From positions 20,542,086-20,606,085 of the forward strand of contig NW_004454197.1 of NCBI RefSeq assembly GCF_000283155.1: a DNA stretch of 64,000 nucleotides, written 5' to 3'. Below, piece after piece: positions 44,901 to 54,830 of the stretch (position 1 is the first letter of the stretch; every line of letters starts with the position of its first letter). Origin of the DNA: Ceratotherium simum simum (Eukaryota; Chordata; Mammalia; Perissodactyla; Rhinocerotidae). The position numbers and the translations under genes were made by a program. The notes beneath the pieces were generated by a model. It saw only the letters and a program-made list of their open reading frames with translations. It was not told where the DNA came from and made no database searches.

Positions 44901-47900
44901 CCTCGGGCTCACCGCTCCTCACTGCCCTGTGCTACAGTGCTGCTGGGCCCGCTGCCCTTCCCAAGCCCTTAGTCTCCTCAAGTCCGTCTTCCAGGTCACT
45001 TGGAGCCCTTGGTTGATTTTCATTGCTGAGAAGATTCATTATTTAGACAGTGAGTGATTAGGTAAAATGAAGAGTTGTTTAATGCACAGTTGGTGAGTCC
45101 TTGGCAGCTCTCTAAAGGTTGTTCGTTGGTTTGTGCATTCAAAAACATTCACTGGGAACAGGAGGCTGCAAAGGACAGAGGTGATCTGGTGCTCCTGGAT
45201 TGGGGGCACTGCCTGGCATTAAATGATATGAGGGGAAGTGCCCGCGGTGAGTCGATGGACAGCGTGCAATGATGAGCTGCAGCGGGTCTGCGGACGTTAC
45301 CGGAGAGCTTGTCAGATTTGGGTGTGTGGGGAAGGGAGGAGCATTCTAGGCAGAGGGTCCTAGTGGAGGTGGGAAAGTCTGCCGTGTTTTAAGGCTAAAC
45401 CCCAGCTCATGTTGGCTGAAGTTCAGCTGGGAGGTGTGGGGTGAAACTGAGGAGTTTTAGTCTTACTTCCTTTGGCAGTAGGTGCCCACTGAAGCATGTA
45501 CATCAACGATAGATTTGATCTGGATTTGTTTGTTTTGTAAGCCCATTCTGGCAGCATGGGTAGGGGAATAGATTGGAAAGAGGGTGACAGTCAGCTTGTC
45601 ACTAATTCGTGACCTGGTGGTGGGCGCCTACGTGTTTTGCTCCTCATTCACGCAGTCCCCGCAGCTGCGTCCAGCAGGGCTGTGAGGACTCACAGGAAGA
45701 AGAACAAGCCATCTGTGCACAGCAGTTCCTTCCTGCGGCTCCCTGGGCTGGGCTGCTGCCAGCCAAGACCTCCTGACAGCCCTGCCTGCTGTGCCTGCCT
45801 GGGAAGGACCCGCTCCACCTGTGTGTGAGCTGGGGGACAGGCAGACGGGACCTCGGCCTCAGAGGTGTGGCTCTTCTGTCTTGCTCCAGGCCCTGTGCAC
45901 ATCTCGGGATCCAAGGACTCTGGCCCTGGGCGTCTCTCCGGGGAGTTTGTGTGCACTCTTCATTCAGTCTGTGAATACTTGGCGCAGGCACACACCTGGG
46001 CTCCTAGGTGGCGGTGTTGGAAGGGCCCTTGGTTTTCACCCAGTACACTGACTTTGGGAGGTGCCCCTGGGAGATGCTGAGGGGCAGGGCCGTGAGGCAC
46101 CCGCCAGCTCTTCACTCAGAGCAGCTGTGGTTGTTGTCTGGGTTTTACACTGCAGTTCTGTGTAGGATATGAATTTTTAAGCAAGGTATAATTTAGTATA
46201 GAAAAATGCACTGTGGCGGCTTTTCTTTGACTAAAGAGTTCCACATGATGGTGTGGGAAGATACATGGTCTTCCCCGTTCTGAGCCTTGGCTCTGGGCCC
46301 AGACAGATCCCAGCTAGTTAGAACCCACCCAGCCTGAAGCTACGTGCCATGTTAGGAACTGAGCAGTCCACCAGAAAGCTCGCAGCCCTCTGCTGACACG
46401 TGTCCCCACTCGGGCCTGCCCTCCCGTCTGCCTAGGCTTTGACTTCAAGACCTGCAACGTGCTGGTGGCTTTGGAGCAGCAGTCCCCGGATATTGCTCAG
46501 TGTGTCCATCTAGACAGAAATGAAGAGGACGTCGGTGCTGGAGACCAGGTAGCTGAGCAGTGAGTGTGGGATAGTCTGTCTCGGCCTTGACTCCGACCTG
46601 TGTTGAGGAGCTAGGTAGGGAAGTTCATGAGTAATGGGTTAATCCTATGTGGGGTAGACCCCTCATCCTAGCAGGAGCGCCGGGGAGGTACATGCCTGGA
46701 GAGGGATGGACACCTTTGCTTCAGGGCAGTGACTCGAGGGCATGGCTGGGTTGTGGAAAGCTGTGGTCACTGACGCCCGATTGGGGCTTGTCTCCCCCTC
46801 CCAGAGCATTAGGGTCAGGGCCCACGTCTTCCCCTCCACAGTGACGGGTGCACATGTGGCACACACGAAGCACCTGATTCACGTTGGAGTGCCATGAAGT
46901 TTTAGATTTGAAAGAAGTTGTCCTGATGTCTAGAGCAGTGTTGCTCTCGGGCTCTCTCCTCCCACAGGGTTTGATGTTCGGCTATGCCACCGATGAGACA
47001 GAAGAGTGCATGCCCCTCACCATCATCCTCGCTCACAGACTCAACGCCCGGATGGCGGAGCTCCGGCGCTCTGGGGTCCTCCCCTGGCTGAGGCCGGACT
47101 CTAAGACTCAGGTGAGCCTCCTCCTCCACCTCCCATGGAGCTCTGGACACACACTGGGAGCACCTCCAGATCCTCGCGCTTCTTGTCATTGTGAAGATTG
47201 GGTGTTCAGTCTGGGCACTCAGAATTGTTGATTTTGAAAAGAACTATTTATTTGAAATAGATGTTTTCTCCCCCTCACATTTTATTATGAAAAATTTCAA
47301 AAATACAGAAAAGTGGAAACAACAGTTCTAGATTTCTTTTGCCTTCTTAGCGTATGTTGACTCTGGTAATGCAATTCCCCAGTTCTGCACAACTTACTTC
47401 TTAACTGTGTCAGAGGTTCGGTCACTGCCTGTCCGCAGACACAGGTCTCCACCTCCAGCGAGGCCTGAATAGTGTGAACAGGTCCTGTCTGCATCTCTCT
47501 GCGGCCATTTCTCTCTGTTTCTCGTAAAAAGGCTTTACCTTTGCTGATTCTGACCCTCTGTCCCCTCTGTGCCCTGACCTCTGCTCCCTCCATGTTGACA
47601 TCCGTCTCCATTTGAAGGCCAGCAGTGATCAAGTGTCAGCATGCGTGGGGGGCCTCCTCCACCTTTGCTCTCCACGTGCTGCCCTGGTTAACCCCAAGGG
47701 CCCCTTTCCCCAGGGCTGTCTCCCCTGGCTCCTCTTCCACACTCCAGCAGCTTCTTCCCCTTCTGCCGTGCTTGTGGATCCAGTTTCCACCTCCGCACAC
47801 TCAGAGCTTCCACATCTTCCACCTGCAGGTCTCTCTGAATCACCAGCCCCGTTTCTCACTCATCCTAAACAAATGTGCTCTGGGGCACGCTGTGTGCAGC

Positions 47901-50900
47901 CACACTGTTGCCTCGTCCTCAGCGGGAGGGAGTGCAGCAGAGTGCCAGCTCCTCCCCAGTCCCGCCAGGTGCCCTCCTGTCTCCACTCTGCCTGTGCTCC
48001 ACGTTTGTCCTGCAGAGCATCCCTTCTGCTCCAGCCAGTTTCCCAGGCTGGGCCGGGATCAGTGCCGTGCCCTCCTGGGGTTCTGCCTGCCCAGAAACGC
48101 CAGAAATCCCTCTTGAGCTTCACTTTTAATTTCCTAATATCTGCTCAGAATCTTCTACAACTTTCTGCTTCCTGTGGGGGAAACCCTGCTTGTTATTCTT
48201 GACATTCAAAGGCTCTTATTTTCCTCCTTCACCTGCCTCTGCCTCCCTTCCCCCGTCTGTGTCAATCCCTGTGATTTCTCTCATGTTCCCCTTGTTTTTT
48301 AGCACTTTACACCTGTGCTCCCAGGTGTAAGGAGCACACCCTTACTCGGAATCTTTCTCTGGTTCCTCCTACCCATCCATCAGTGGCCCGCCGAGTTCCT
48401 ACCTCCTCGTGGTCTCCCTGGCCACCACCAGACGGGGCCTTCTCTTGCCACTGTGCTTGGAATTTGGGGCACGTGGTTTTGTAGCTCACATAGTGCTGCT
48501 ACTGCAGCTGCGCAGAGGTGCCTCCTCCTCACCCTGAGGTAAGGCCACACAGGGCAGAGGTTGCCTACTGGCTGTACCTGGGGCAAGGAAGTGTGCTTGT
48601 GGCCTACGGCGTACTCTTCCTTGGGACTTTTCATGTTATCCACATGACCCCCAAGGTGGGAAGTGGAATTGCCAGCATTCCTCAAGTGTTCTTTGGGGTT
48701 GTGGAGCATGAGAGCTAAAATATGAAGTTTGTGATGGTACCAAAAGAAAGGGCCCTGCAGCTGTTGGCTTCCCTGCCCCGTCCTGTAGATTGAGCTATGC
48801 TGTGATGAGAAGTAGGGGGAGCGTCACAGAAAAGGAAACCCTAGAACAGGGACGGGGGGAAGTCAGTGGAGTGACCATGTGTGCGAGTGAGGACTAGAGG
48901 CTCCACCTGTCAGACCAGCTGACGTGGGAAAGGCCTCCTTCGTCTTGCTCAGTAATAGAAGGTTTCCAAGTCTAGATAGCGGCGGGGATGAGAGGAGTGG
49001 TGGGGATAGGCTCTTGCAGGGTTTTCCTTCCTGTGAGGATATACTGAATTCTCTTAAAAATGGGATTTTGGATACCAAAGTCTGCCTCACTACCCTGCCG
49101 CAGGTGGGCCCTGAGCCAGCTGGTGCTGGAGAGGGCGCGGGTGTGGGTCTGCTGACGAGCTCTCCCTGGGCCCCTCGCGAGGCTGCCTTGCTGTGAGGAG
49201 CACTGTACCAGGAGCAATTTCTAGGCCTTCTTCTCTATGCCCTGTCGGTAAAGGATTTTCATCATCTAAGCAGAGTGTTGGCTGTGAACAGTTTGAATCT
49301 TTCCACCTGAACAAATTCTTGCTGCTGATACTGAGAATTGAGTGGCTGTATGGATGGCTATTTTTGTACCTGGTCAGAGTTGTGTTTTCCATGGTGTATC
49401 TTTTCCCCACCTCTTGCTGACATGATGAGATAAGAGCGATGCCTGGGGCCCTTTGCTCTGCCACAGTTCTGTGGTTCCACAAGGACACTGCTGGGGGTTT
49501 GCAGCAGAGTGGGAGCTCTGGGGAGCAGGGGGCAGTGGAGGCGGGCCTCAGCGGCTCCTTAGGATGTGAGCCTTCTCCTGAGGCTGCATGTAGCAGATCT
49601 GGTCCTAGAGCTGGCATAGGGCCTCCCCTCCTGGGACCCCTCCGCCCCGACTCCAGCTCCCTCTCACAGGGCCCGTATGCACAGTCTGGCAGTGAAGGGT
49701 TGCTCTCAGTTCACAGATGGTGGTGTCCATCTGCCTGTCTCACTAGGATCAGGCATCGTGTGGGTAGGGTTCTTTCTCTTCTTTCTTATGGACCCCACCC
49801 TATTGCTCTTCAGACCAGGCAGGACACAGGGCAGGAGTTTGAAGCAAGTCAAGTGTTGATGGACATCTGAAGGGCCTTGGGCAGGCAGAGGTCTTGCTGT
49901 AGGCACAGCCCCAGGGAGGTACTTTTTGCTGCCCATTGGTCCTGTTGAGGCCCTGGGGCAGGGAGCAGTGCTGTGCCTGCCGGCCAGTGTCCCTCCCAGG
50001 CTAGCTGGCATAGCTGCACTCCTGCAGGCCCCACACCCCATGGCCCCATACCCCATAGCCCCTCTGGCCACTGCTTTTGTGGGTCCACATGCTTTGGGTA
50101 GCAGTGGGCCTGTGGTTCTAGCATATTCCTCAGGGTCTTGGGTGACAGCCTTCTGCTGGGCAGAGCCCCAGCTACCAGGCCAGACGACTCCAGGTCAGAG
50201 TCCAGCTTTTCTAGCTGTGTGATCTTGATCAAGGTGTCTTTACAACAGGGCTAGTGACAGCTTCTCAGAGCTTTTCGGCTGGTTTCCAGCGTGCAGTTCG
50301 TGCTGTCAGTGCCGGTTTCTTTCCCAGCCTCATCCTCCATCCTCACCGTCTCTTCCCTCTCGCTCTGCGAGCCCAGGGCGCCCGGGCTCCTTCAGGACCA
50401 GTCAGAGCAGGCTGTGGCCTCGGGCTCTGTTGTGCACTGATATGTCAGGACGGGACAGGTGGCGGTGATTCTGCCTGTGCTGTGTGGGGTGACATGAGCT
50501 CCCGGGTCGGGCAGAGTAGGGTTGGGTTCCTTGGCTTTTCACTGACTGGCGTGTGACTTCAGGCAAGTTATTTGGCTTCTTGTAGGCCTGTTTTCTCATT
50601 TGTAAAGTGGAGATGATAATGCATCTTGCTTAGATATGAGTTGATAATGCATCGAATGGACCCAGGAGTGACCCTCATGGTGGAAATGAGTATTAGATCT
50701 GTGCCTGTGGTCTGACCTGCAAGGCCCCTGAGGCAGCTTCCTTCTCTCTGGTGCTCTCTGCTTTTCCTTTCTTTTGCCAAAACACCCAGAGGCTGGTGAT
50801 CGAGAGCTCACAGCTCCATCCATCTCAGCCGCCCTGGCCGGAGTCACTCTCAGTCGGTCCCCACAGCAGGCGAGTCTGCCAGCCCCGTAGGCTTCCAGAG

Positions 50901-53900
50901 CTCCTCCCCTGGGGCTGGAGCAGCTGATGTGTGGCCTGTCGACCCCTGTGTTCCTTGGTGGGGGCCTGGGCTGCCCTGGCCCTGGGCTATGGGGGGGTCA
51001 AGAGAGGGCTTTGGCCAGGGGGATATTTGTTGTCACGCAGAACCCTCTGAGATAGAAGGAGAGGAACCTAGTGGGTCACAGAGAGGAAATTCTAGCAAAG
51101 CTGAGGCTCCAGGTGGCACTAATTGTGGTCACAGGTGGGAATAGCCTATGCCTCGTTCCCAGTCATCCCATAACTCTGGGCAATTATCCAAATACCAGGA
51201 TGTGTTAGATTAAATTTCCTGAAGGTCCTTTGAGGATGGAGGGCCCCCTTGGCTCCTGGGAGCCCTGCCTGCCTCCTGGGTATCTGTGCCTGGCAGCGAC
51301 GTGTCCTCAGCTCGGGACAGGGCCCCATACTGTCTCCACCTGCCCTTCTGACCGACAGGTGACAGTTCAGTACGTACAGGACAACGGCGCCGTCATCCCT
51401 GTGCGTGTCCACACCATCGTCATCTCTGTGCAGCATGACGAGGGCATCCTGCTGGAGGACATGCGCAGGGCCCTGAAGGAGCAGGTGATCAGGGCCGTGG
51501 TGCCTGCCAAGTACCTGGATGAGGACACCGTTTACCACCTGCAGCCCAGCGGGCGGTTTGTCATCGGAGGTCCCCAGGTGCGCCCTCGTCTCTGAATGAG
51601 GCCCTGATTCGTCTTTGTTACCGGGCTTGCTCACCTCCCTGAGCACAAGGACTGCAGGAGGTAGCTTTGTGTGACGCAGCCAGGCCTGGGCCTGGGCAAA
51701 AGTGAGCTCACTCTCTGTGGGGCCTGCTGTGTATCCATCAGCACACGAAGGACTGGGGACATGTCCCCAGGATCCTCCACGGAGTACCGCCTGGCCCTCT
51801 CACTCCAGACACCTCACACTTGCCCCAGCTGCTGCTGCTCCTGCGACCGTGCTAACTCTCACTGCAGATGACTGACCTTCCCCCGGCGGTGCTCACCAGG
51901 CCTCTGCCGCAGGTTACCATCCACTCTGGTGGGCGCCGAGGCGGGGCAGTGTTTTAGGTGAGGACACCAGCTGCCCCCTTCCTCCTGCACCACAGGAATG
52001 AGGACATGGAGATGGGCAGAGCACCTCTGAGAGGCTGCCGACCACTGCCTGGGGGCCTCAGCTGTGGGTGTGTTGCCACAAAGCACAGCCCCCATAACGG
52101 GTCCTTTGTCCGCATGTAGTGCAGAAACCCGGGGTGAAAGAAAGCTTGTTGTTTTTTCCTACAGGACTTCCCAAAACCTCAACATACTACTGTGAATTGT
52201 GCGTCTCTAAGAGGGGATACAATATGCACTTTCCTCAAATCATTTAACATAGAGCACCTCCCCAACATCTTTATTGATGGGTGGTGCGCAGAGCAGACAC
52301 CTGAGGAAACGGCACCGTGACGTCTGCCGGACGGCACCAGCTGGGCCACAGCCCATGTGTACTTATTGCAGCCCAGTTTCCTCCTGCAGTTGGATTTCTC
52401 CATTGCGATCAACTCATGACACAGAGGCATGAGGAGTGGCTGCGACCCCAGCGGCCCATCTTCTACACTTTTGATGAGGCTCTGACACATCATCCAACTT
52501 CTGTAGCTGGTCAGGGACTGAACTGTGATTAGAGCCCAGGGTTTCTGGCTGACTCCTAGCCATGGGGCCTTTGGAAAACACCCCCACGCAGCTTCAGGGC
52601 ACCCTTTACAAGTTGTAGTCCAGCGGCCATCACAGTACTCCAGCTGCCCCTCCTCCAGCCATCTGGGGCTCTGGTTCTCATCTCCTCCCTCTCCCTCTGT
52701 AGGGGGATGCTGGCGTCACTGGCCGTAAGATTATCGTGGACACCTATGGCGGCTGGGGAGCGCATGGTGGTGGGGCCTTCTCCGGGAAGGACTACACCAA
52801 GGTGGACCGCTCGGCGGCTTACGCTGCCCGCTGGGTGGCCAAGTCCCTGGTGAAAGCTGGGCTCTGCCGGAGAGTGCTCGTGCAGGTGGGTCGGACACTG
52901 CCAACTCTGCCCCAAGTAAGGACACGCCGGCCTGGGGGAAGGGCACACACTTTGCCAAAGGATGTGACTGTGTGTCGTGTTGGGCGCTGTGGCCAGTGCC
53001 CTGAACATCTGGGAGAGGGAAAACAAAAGTCTTCAGGGGCGGGGCAGGGACACGACTGCCTGCCATGAAGGTGGCACGGAGTCTAGGCAGACAAGGTGGG
53101 GAGCATGTTGGGCAAGAGATGTGTGGTTCCAGCTGCCCCTTCCTGAGGACATCGAGGTTTCTGTGAGGAGGGACCCCTGCACGGAGGCTGCTGTTTCTGA
53201 CCCTGGTCTCTTCCGGAAGGTTTCCTATGCCATTAGTGTGGCTGAGCCACTGTCTATTTCCATCTTCACCTACGGAACCTCTGAGAAGACAGAGAGGGAG
53301 CTGCTGGATGTGGTGAATAACAACTTTGACCTTCGGCCTGGTGTCATTGTCAGGTAAAGTGCCGTCCCACTGCTGTTAGGTGGGACCTTCCTTCCCCCTC
53401 ACCCAGAGGCCCAGCTCAATTGAAAGGGAATCAGAAAGAAGGATTTCCAGCCTCCCAGAAGGAGAGGGTCTTCAAGCTCTCGGCCCAGCACAGTGCACAC
53501 CCCAAAGGCAGCGTGTCTGGTTTTTAGGTTAAAGGAGGCTGTCCCAGCAGATACCAACTCCAGTGGGCCATCTTTGAAGAGGTTGGGGGACCTTTTATAA
53601 TTATTATAAAAATAATTATAAGGCGGAATGCCTGAACATTGAGTCGGCCAGCCCGGCCCCTCTGCTCTCGTTTCTCGTGCCATCCCTGCTCTCTCGGGCT
53701 TGGCTGTGTTGATGTTGGCCCGGGCCTGGTCAGAGGAGTGGAGAGGAGAACGGCACAGCAAGGACCAAGTTCACACCCTGGTTCTGGGCGCGTCTGTGGG
53801 ATTGGGCTGTCCCTGAACCTCTGAACCTGCTTCCTAAGGCCCGTGACAGTCACCTCGTAAGATGTGGTGTGGCGTAGACAGGAAATATGTGGGAAGTCGC

Positions 53901-54129
53901 TCTGTGAGTGGTGACACTCCACACAAGACTGTCGTAGCCTGTTAATTACTCCTGTGCTGGAATTCAGAGGAAGAAATGCTGCTGCTTTTCCATGTACGAT
54001 GACCCTGTCTTCTGCCGAACGTACAGGGAGTTGGATCTGAAGAGGCCCATCTACCAGAGGACAGCCTGCTACGGCCATTTCGGAAGGAGCGAGTTCCTGT
54101 GGGAAGTTCCCAAGAAGCTTGTGTTTTAG
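38863..54129 (+). CDS. MAT1A: methionine adenosyltransferase 1A (MAT I/III), nine coding exons
   Basis: The enzyme makes S-adenosylmethionine from ATP and L-methionine, releasing phosphate and pyrophosphate, in the cytosol of hepatocytes. It works as a tetramer (MAT I) or dimer (MAT III). Joining 38863-38956, 42563-42640, 43448-43570, 46436-46548, 46968-47111, 51359-51577, 52703-52885, 53220-53353 and 54027-54129 gives 1191 bases: 396 codons plus TAG, no internal stop. The family usually has 395-396 residues. Visible motifs are GHPDK (29-33), GAGDQGLMFGY (132-142), DSKTQ (180-184), RFVIGG (250-255) and GGGAFSGKD (279-287). Cys121, the nitric-oxide-sensitive residue of the liver isoform, is present. 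The C-terminus KKLVF and the N-terminus [13 protein letters not shown] separate it from the ubiquitous MAT2A. Two substitutions (Ser324, Leu387) are odd. Introns fall in phases 1,1,1,0,0,0,0,2. Confidence 0.98.
39020..39264 (-). mobile_element. ERE SINE, antisense, in MAT1A intron 1
   Basis: A poly-T run of about 14 is followed by 'gtgaggaagaccagccctg', the second 'gaggaagactggccctggg' unit, the antisense B box ('gggatccgaacc', about 39189) and a head near 39262. 'actagaggtctt' occurs on both sides (39009-39020 and 39267-39278), an intact target-site duplication. Confidence 0.95.
39868..40066 (+). mobile_element. MER5A hAT MITE
   Basis: It is well preserved: 'gaggttctcaaacttcaggg', 'gggccccacccccagagttt', 'gatgtagtaggtcttgggtg', 'gatgctgatgctgctgg', 'accacactttgaaagccactg'. 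Confidence 0.92.
40268..40505 (+). mobile_element. MER20 hAT MITE
   Basis: 'agtgattctcagctggggg', 'gtaatgtctggaaacatttt', 'ctggcatttagtggataga', 'aagaattttctggccccaa' and 'gtccatagtgccgctg' follow the MER20 consensus order. Confidence 0.88.
40515..41485. other. intron 1 segment, nothing assigned
   Basis: No exon is expected here in mammalian MAT1A. Open frames at 40566-40932 are interrupted between phases and could belong to an unnamed decayed repeat or pseudogene. Confidence 0.4.
41490..41662 (+). mobile_element. LINE-1 3' end, sense (old)
   Basis: 'ggtgatggatgtgtgtattacc', 'ttgattgtggtaatagtaac', 'aaactcaccaaattgtatat' and 'ctcgataaagctgg' form a typical LINE-1M 3' terminus. Confidence 0.85.
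42271..42293. repeat. TG dinucleotide microsatellite
   Basis: TGTGTGTTTT is followed by seven GT units, about 270 bases before MAT1A exon 2. It is likely length-variable. Confidence 0.9.
42563..42640 (+). CDS. MAT1A: MAT1A coding exon 2 (residues 32-57)
   Basis: The acceptor ATGTCCAG and donor G|GTAAGA bound 78 bases that complete GHPDK (Asp32 and Lys33) and continue [15 protein letters not shown]. Asp32 is one of the metal/ATP-site acidic residues. Introns on both sides are phase 1. Confidence 0.97.
42735..42850 (+). repeat. MIR-like fragment, intron 2
   Basis: 'cactttactgaggggcatc' and 'ccttgaccaaggtcacaggg' match the MIR core region. Confidence 0.55.
43100..43260 (+). repeat. MIR SINE, intron 2
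   Basis: 'catctaacagttgagaaaac', 'agtaagttgttcaagaccgc' and 'acaagcagtaagtgctggg' match sense MIR. Confidence 0.75.
43448..43570 (+). CDS. MAT1A: MAT1A coding exon 3 (residues 58-98)
   Basis: The acceptor CCCTTGCAG and donor AAGG|GTGAGG frame 123 bases. It encodes [15 protein letters not shown], a conserved segment with Glu58, Cys61 and Cys69. It continues [11 protein letters not shown], where I recall human ITSMAMVDYQR, so several mild substitutions cluster at residues 73-82. Confidence 0.97.
43870..44062 (+). repeat. MIR SINE, intron 3
   Basis: 'gatgagggaatcgaggctta', 'aaggtgacacagtcattaag' and 'ctgctgaactatgctgctcc' match sense MIR. Confidence 0.75.
44063..45300. other. intron 3 segment, nothing assigned
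   Basis: GC-rich single-copy sequence by eye. The 138-codon antisense frame at 44221-44637 and sense frames at 44783-45057 have no protein similarity that I recognise. Confidence 0.5.
45305..45600 (-). repeat. LINE-2 fragment, antisense, intron 3
   Basis: 'ggagcattctaggcagaggg', 'gcagtaggtgcccactgaag' and 'gcccattctggcagcatggg' appear in antisense LINE-2 order. Confidence 0.6.
46436..46548 (+). CDS. MAT1A: MAT1A coding exon 4 (residues 99-136)
   Basis: The acceptor TCTGCCTAG and donor CCAG|GTAGCT frame 113 bases. It holds Cys105, Cys121 (AQCVHLD) and the start of MAT signature 1, GAGDQ at 132-136. Cys121 lies in the flexible loop over the active site and is particular to the MAT1A isoform. 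Confidence 0.97.
46968..47111 (+). CDS. MAT1A: MAT1A coding exon 5 (residues 137-184)
   Basis: The acceptor CTCCCACAG and donor ACTCAG|GTGAGC frame 144 bases, phase 0 at both ends. It completes signature 1 ([11 protein letters not shown]) and ends with LRPDSKTQ. Asp180 and Lys182 are catalytic-site residues by homology. Confidence 0.97.
47112..51358 (+). other. MAT1A: MAT1A intron 5
   Basis: This is the largest intron at 4247 bases. It is GC-rich, with many long chance frames on both strands, the largest being 47612-48202 (196 codons) and its +1 partner 47625-48116. A possible old LINE scrap ('tttattatgaaaaatttc') lies at 47280-47420 and a MIR near 50540. I see no alternative exon with credible similarity. 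Confidence 0.9.
50535..50665 (+). repeat. MIR SINE, intron 5
   Basis: 'gtgtgacttcaggcaagtta', 'cctgttttctcatttgtaa' and 'agtggagatgataatgc' are canonical MIR core. Confidence 0.8.
51359..51577 (+). CDS. MAT1A: MAT1A coding exon 6 (residues 185-257)
   Basis: The acceptor CCGACAG and donor CCCAG|GTGCGC frame 219 bases, phase 0. Residues 210-218 (HDEGILLED) differ at several places from the remembered human and rat forms (HNEDITLE...). The segment [14 protein letters not shown] contains Phe251, which stacks near the adenine of ATP. Confidence 0.97.
52703..52885 (+). CDS. MAT1A: MAT1A coding exon 7 (residues 258-318)
   Basis: The acceptor CTCTGTAG and donor GTGCAG|GTGGGT frame 183 bases. It is the most conserved exon: [19 protein letters not shown] then GGGAFSGKD (279-287), the second MAT signature. 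Arg265 corresponds to human Arg264, the residue altered in dominant hypermethioninaemia, and is intact. Lys266, Lys286, Lys290 and Asp292 are also kept. Confidence 0.98.
53220..53353 (+). CDS. MAT1A: MAT1A coding exon 8 (residues 319-362 and part of 363)
   Basis: 134 bases end in GTCAG|GTAAAG, phase 2. The acceptor is TTCCGGAAG, with a purine-rich last few bases. The exon reads [19 protein letters not shown]. Position 324 is serine (AGT, 53235-53237) where this segment normally has glycine, even in bacterial MetK. Confidence 0.96.
53595..53621. repeat. AT-rich perfect inverted repeat, intron 8
   Basis: TTATAATTATT at 53595-53605 and its exact complement AATAATTATAA at 53611-53621 flank a 5-base loop. 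The arms extend to CCTT/AAGG with a two-base bulge. This could be a hairpin or the remnant of a small palindromic DNA element. Confidence 0.85.
54027..54129 (+). CDS. MAT1A: MAT1A coding exon 9 (residues 363-396 and stop)
   Basis: The acceptor ACGTACAG is followed by 103 bases ending in TAG at 54127. It holds the ACYGHFGR motif (376-383) typical of the MAT C-terminal domain, then [13 protein letters not shown]. Leu387 (CTG, 54097-54099) replaces a proline that is usual in the FPWE segment. Confidence 0.97.
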
Positions 54130-54649
54130 AGCTGGTGGAGCTGGCCCTGGCCTCGCCCCGGAGGCCTCTGGGTGGCCATCATTCCTATTCTCCAGGATCC
54201 CGACTCTCAGATCTCCCAGACCCTGGGCCCTGACTGCCACCCAGGGAGTGCCTTCCCCCCAACCCCCTCCCCGGCACAGCTAGGCCCCTTGGATTTAGCT
54301 GTATCCTGTCATCATCATGAATGGCAGGAGGCAGGGGTCTTCCTGGTGCTGAGGGTCAGATCTCCTCGTGACGATAGTCATGATGTTCCCCTGCCTCTCC
54401 CTTAGACCAAGGCAATGTTCATTTAGTGGAAAAACCACCACTGTCAGGAGTAAATCCCCTCACTCACCTCTCCCCGCAGCCTGGCCCCTGACCAGCTCCT
54501 TCCTCCCCTGGCGTGTGCTAGGTTAGTGCATCTCAGAGACCTCGAGGCTCCGTGTGGGCCTGGGTGTGCCCGGCCTTCCCTTCAGTCTGGCCAGCTCCTG
54601 AGCGAGGGCCTCCACACAGGCCCTCCCAGGCTGGGCTTTTGTAGGGATA

Positions 54650-54830
54650 AGGATGGGCTGATGTCACCTGAGCGTCTACACTGTGCAGGGGCTGAGCTAA
54701 TCTGATCTCATTTTTTCTTCAGTGCAACACAATGAGGCAACACCTTGTGTTATCCCATTTATAAATGGGAAAACCGAGGCACAGATCATCTAGGGAACTT
54801 TCACAAGGTCCCACGGCCTCGTGTGTCAGA
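54650..54830 (+). repeat. MIR SINE inside MAT1A 3' UTR
   Basis: 'gctgagctaatctgatctca', 'cccatttataaatgggaaaa' and 'ccgaggcacagatcatc' match MIR in sense orientation relative to the mRNA. Confidence 0.75.

Noticed and set aside
47612..48202. 196-codon open frame in MAT1A intron 5
   Set aside because: It is Ser/Pro/Leu-rich, overlaps another long frame in a second phase (47625-48116), has no domain and no splice logic. GC-rich introns produce such frames by chance.
51146..51646. 166-codon antisense frame over MAT1A exon 6
   Set aside because: It is a shadow of the real exon on the + strand.
38863..54129. MAT2A or a processed MAT pseudogene instead of MAT1A
   Set aside because: All eight introns are present with proper splice sites, and the termini ([13 protein letters not shown] and KKLVF) and Cys121 are those of MAT1A.
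53524..54240. 238-codon antisense frame across MAT1A intron 8 and exon 9
   Set aside because: It is the complement of the confirmed exon plus intron. GC-rich coding DNA often leaves the opposite strand open.
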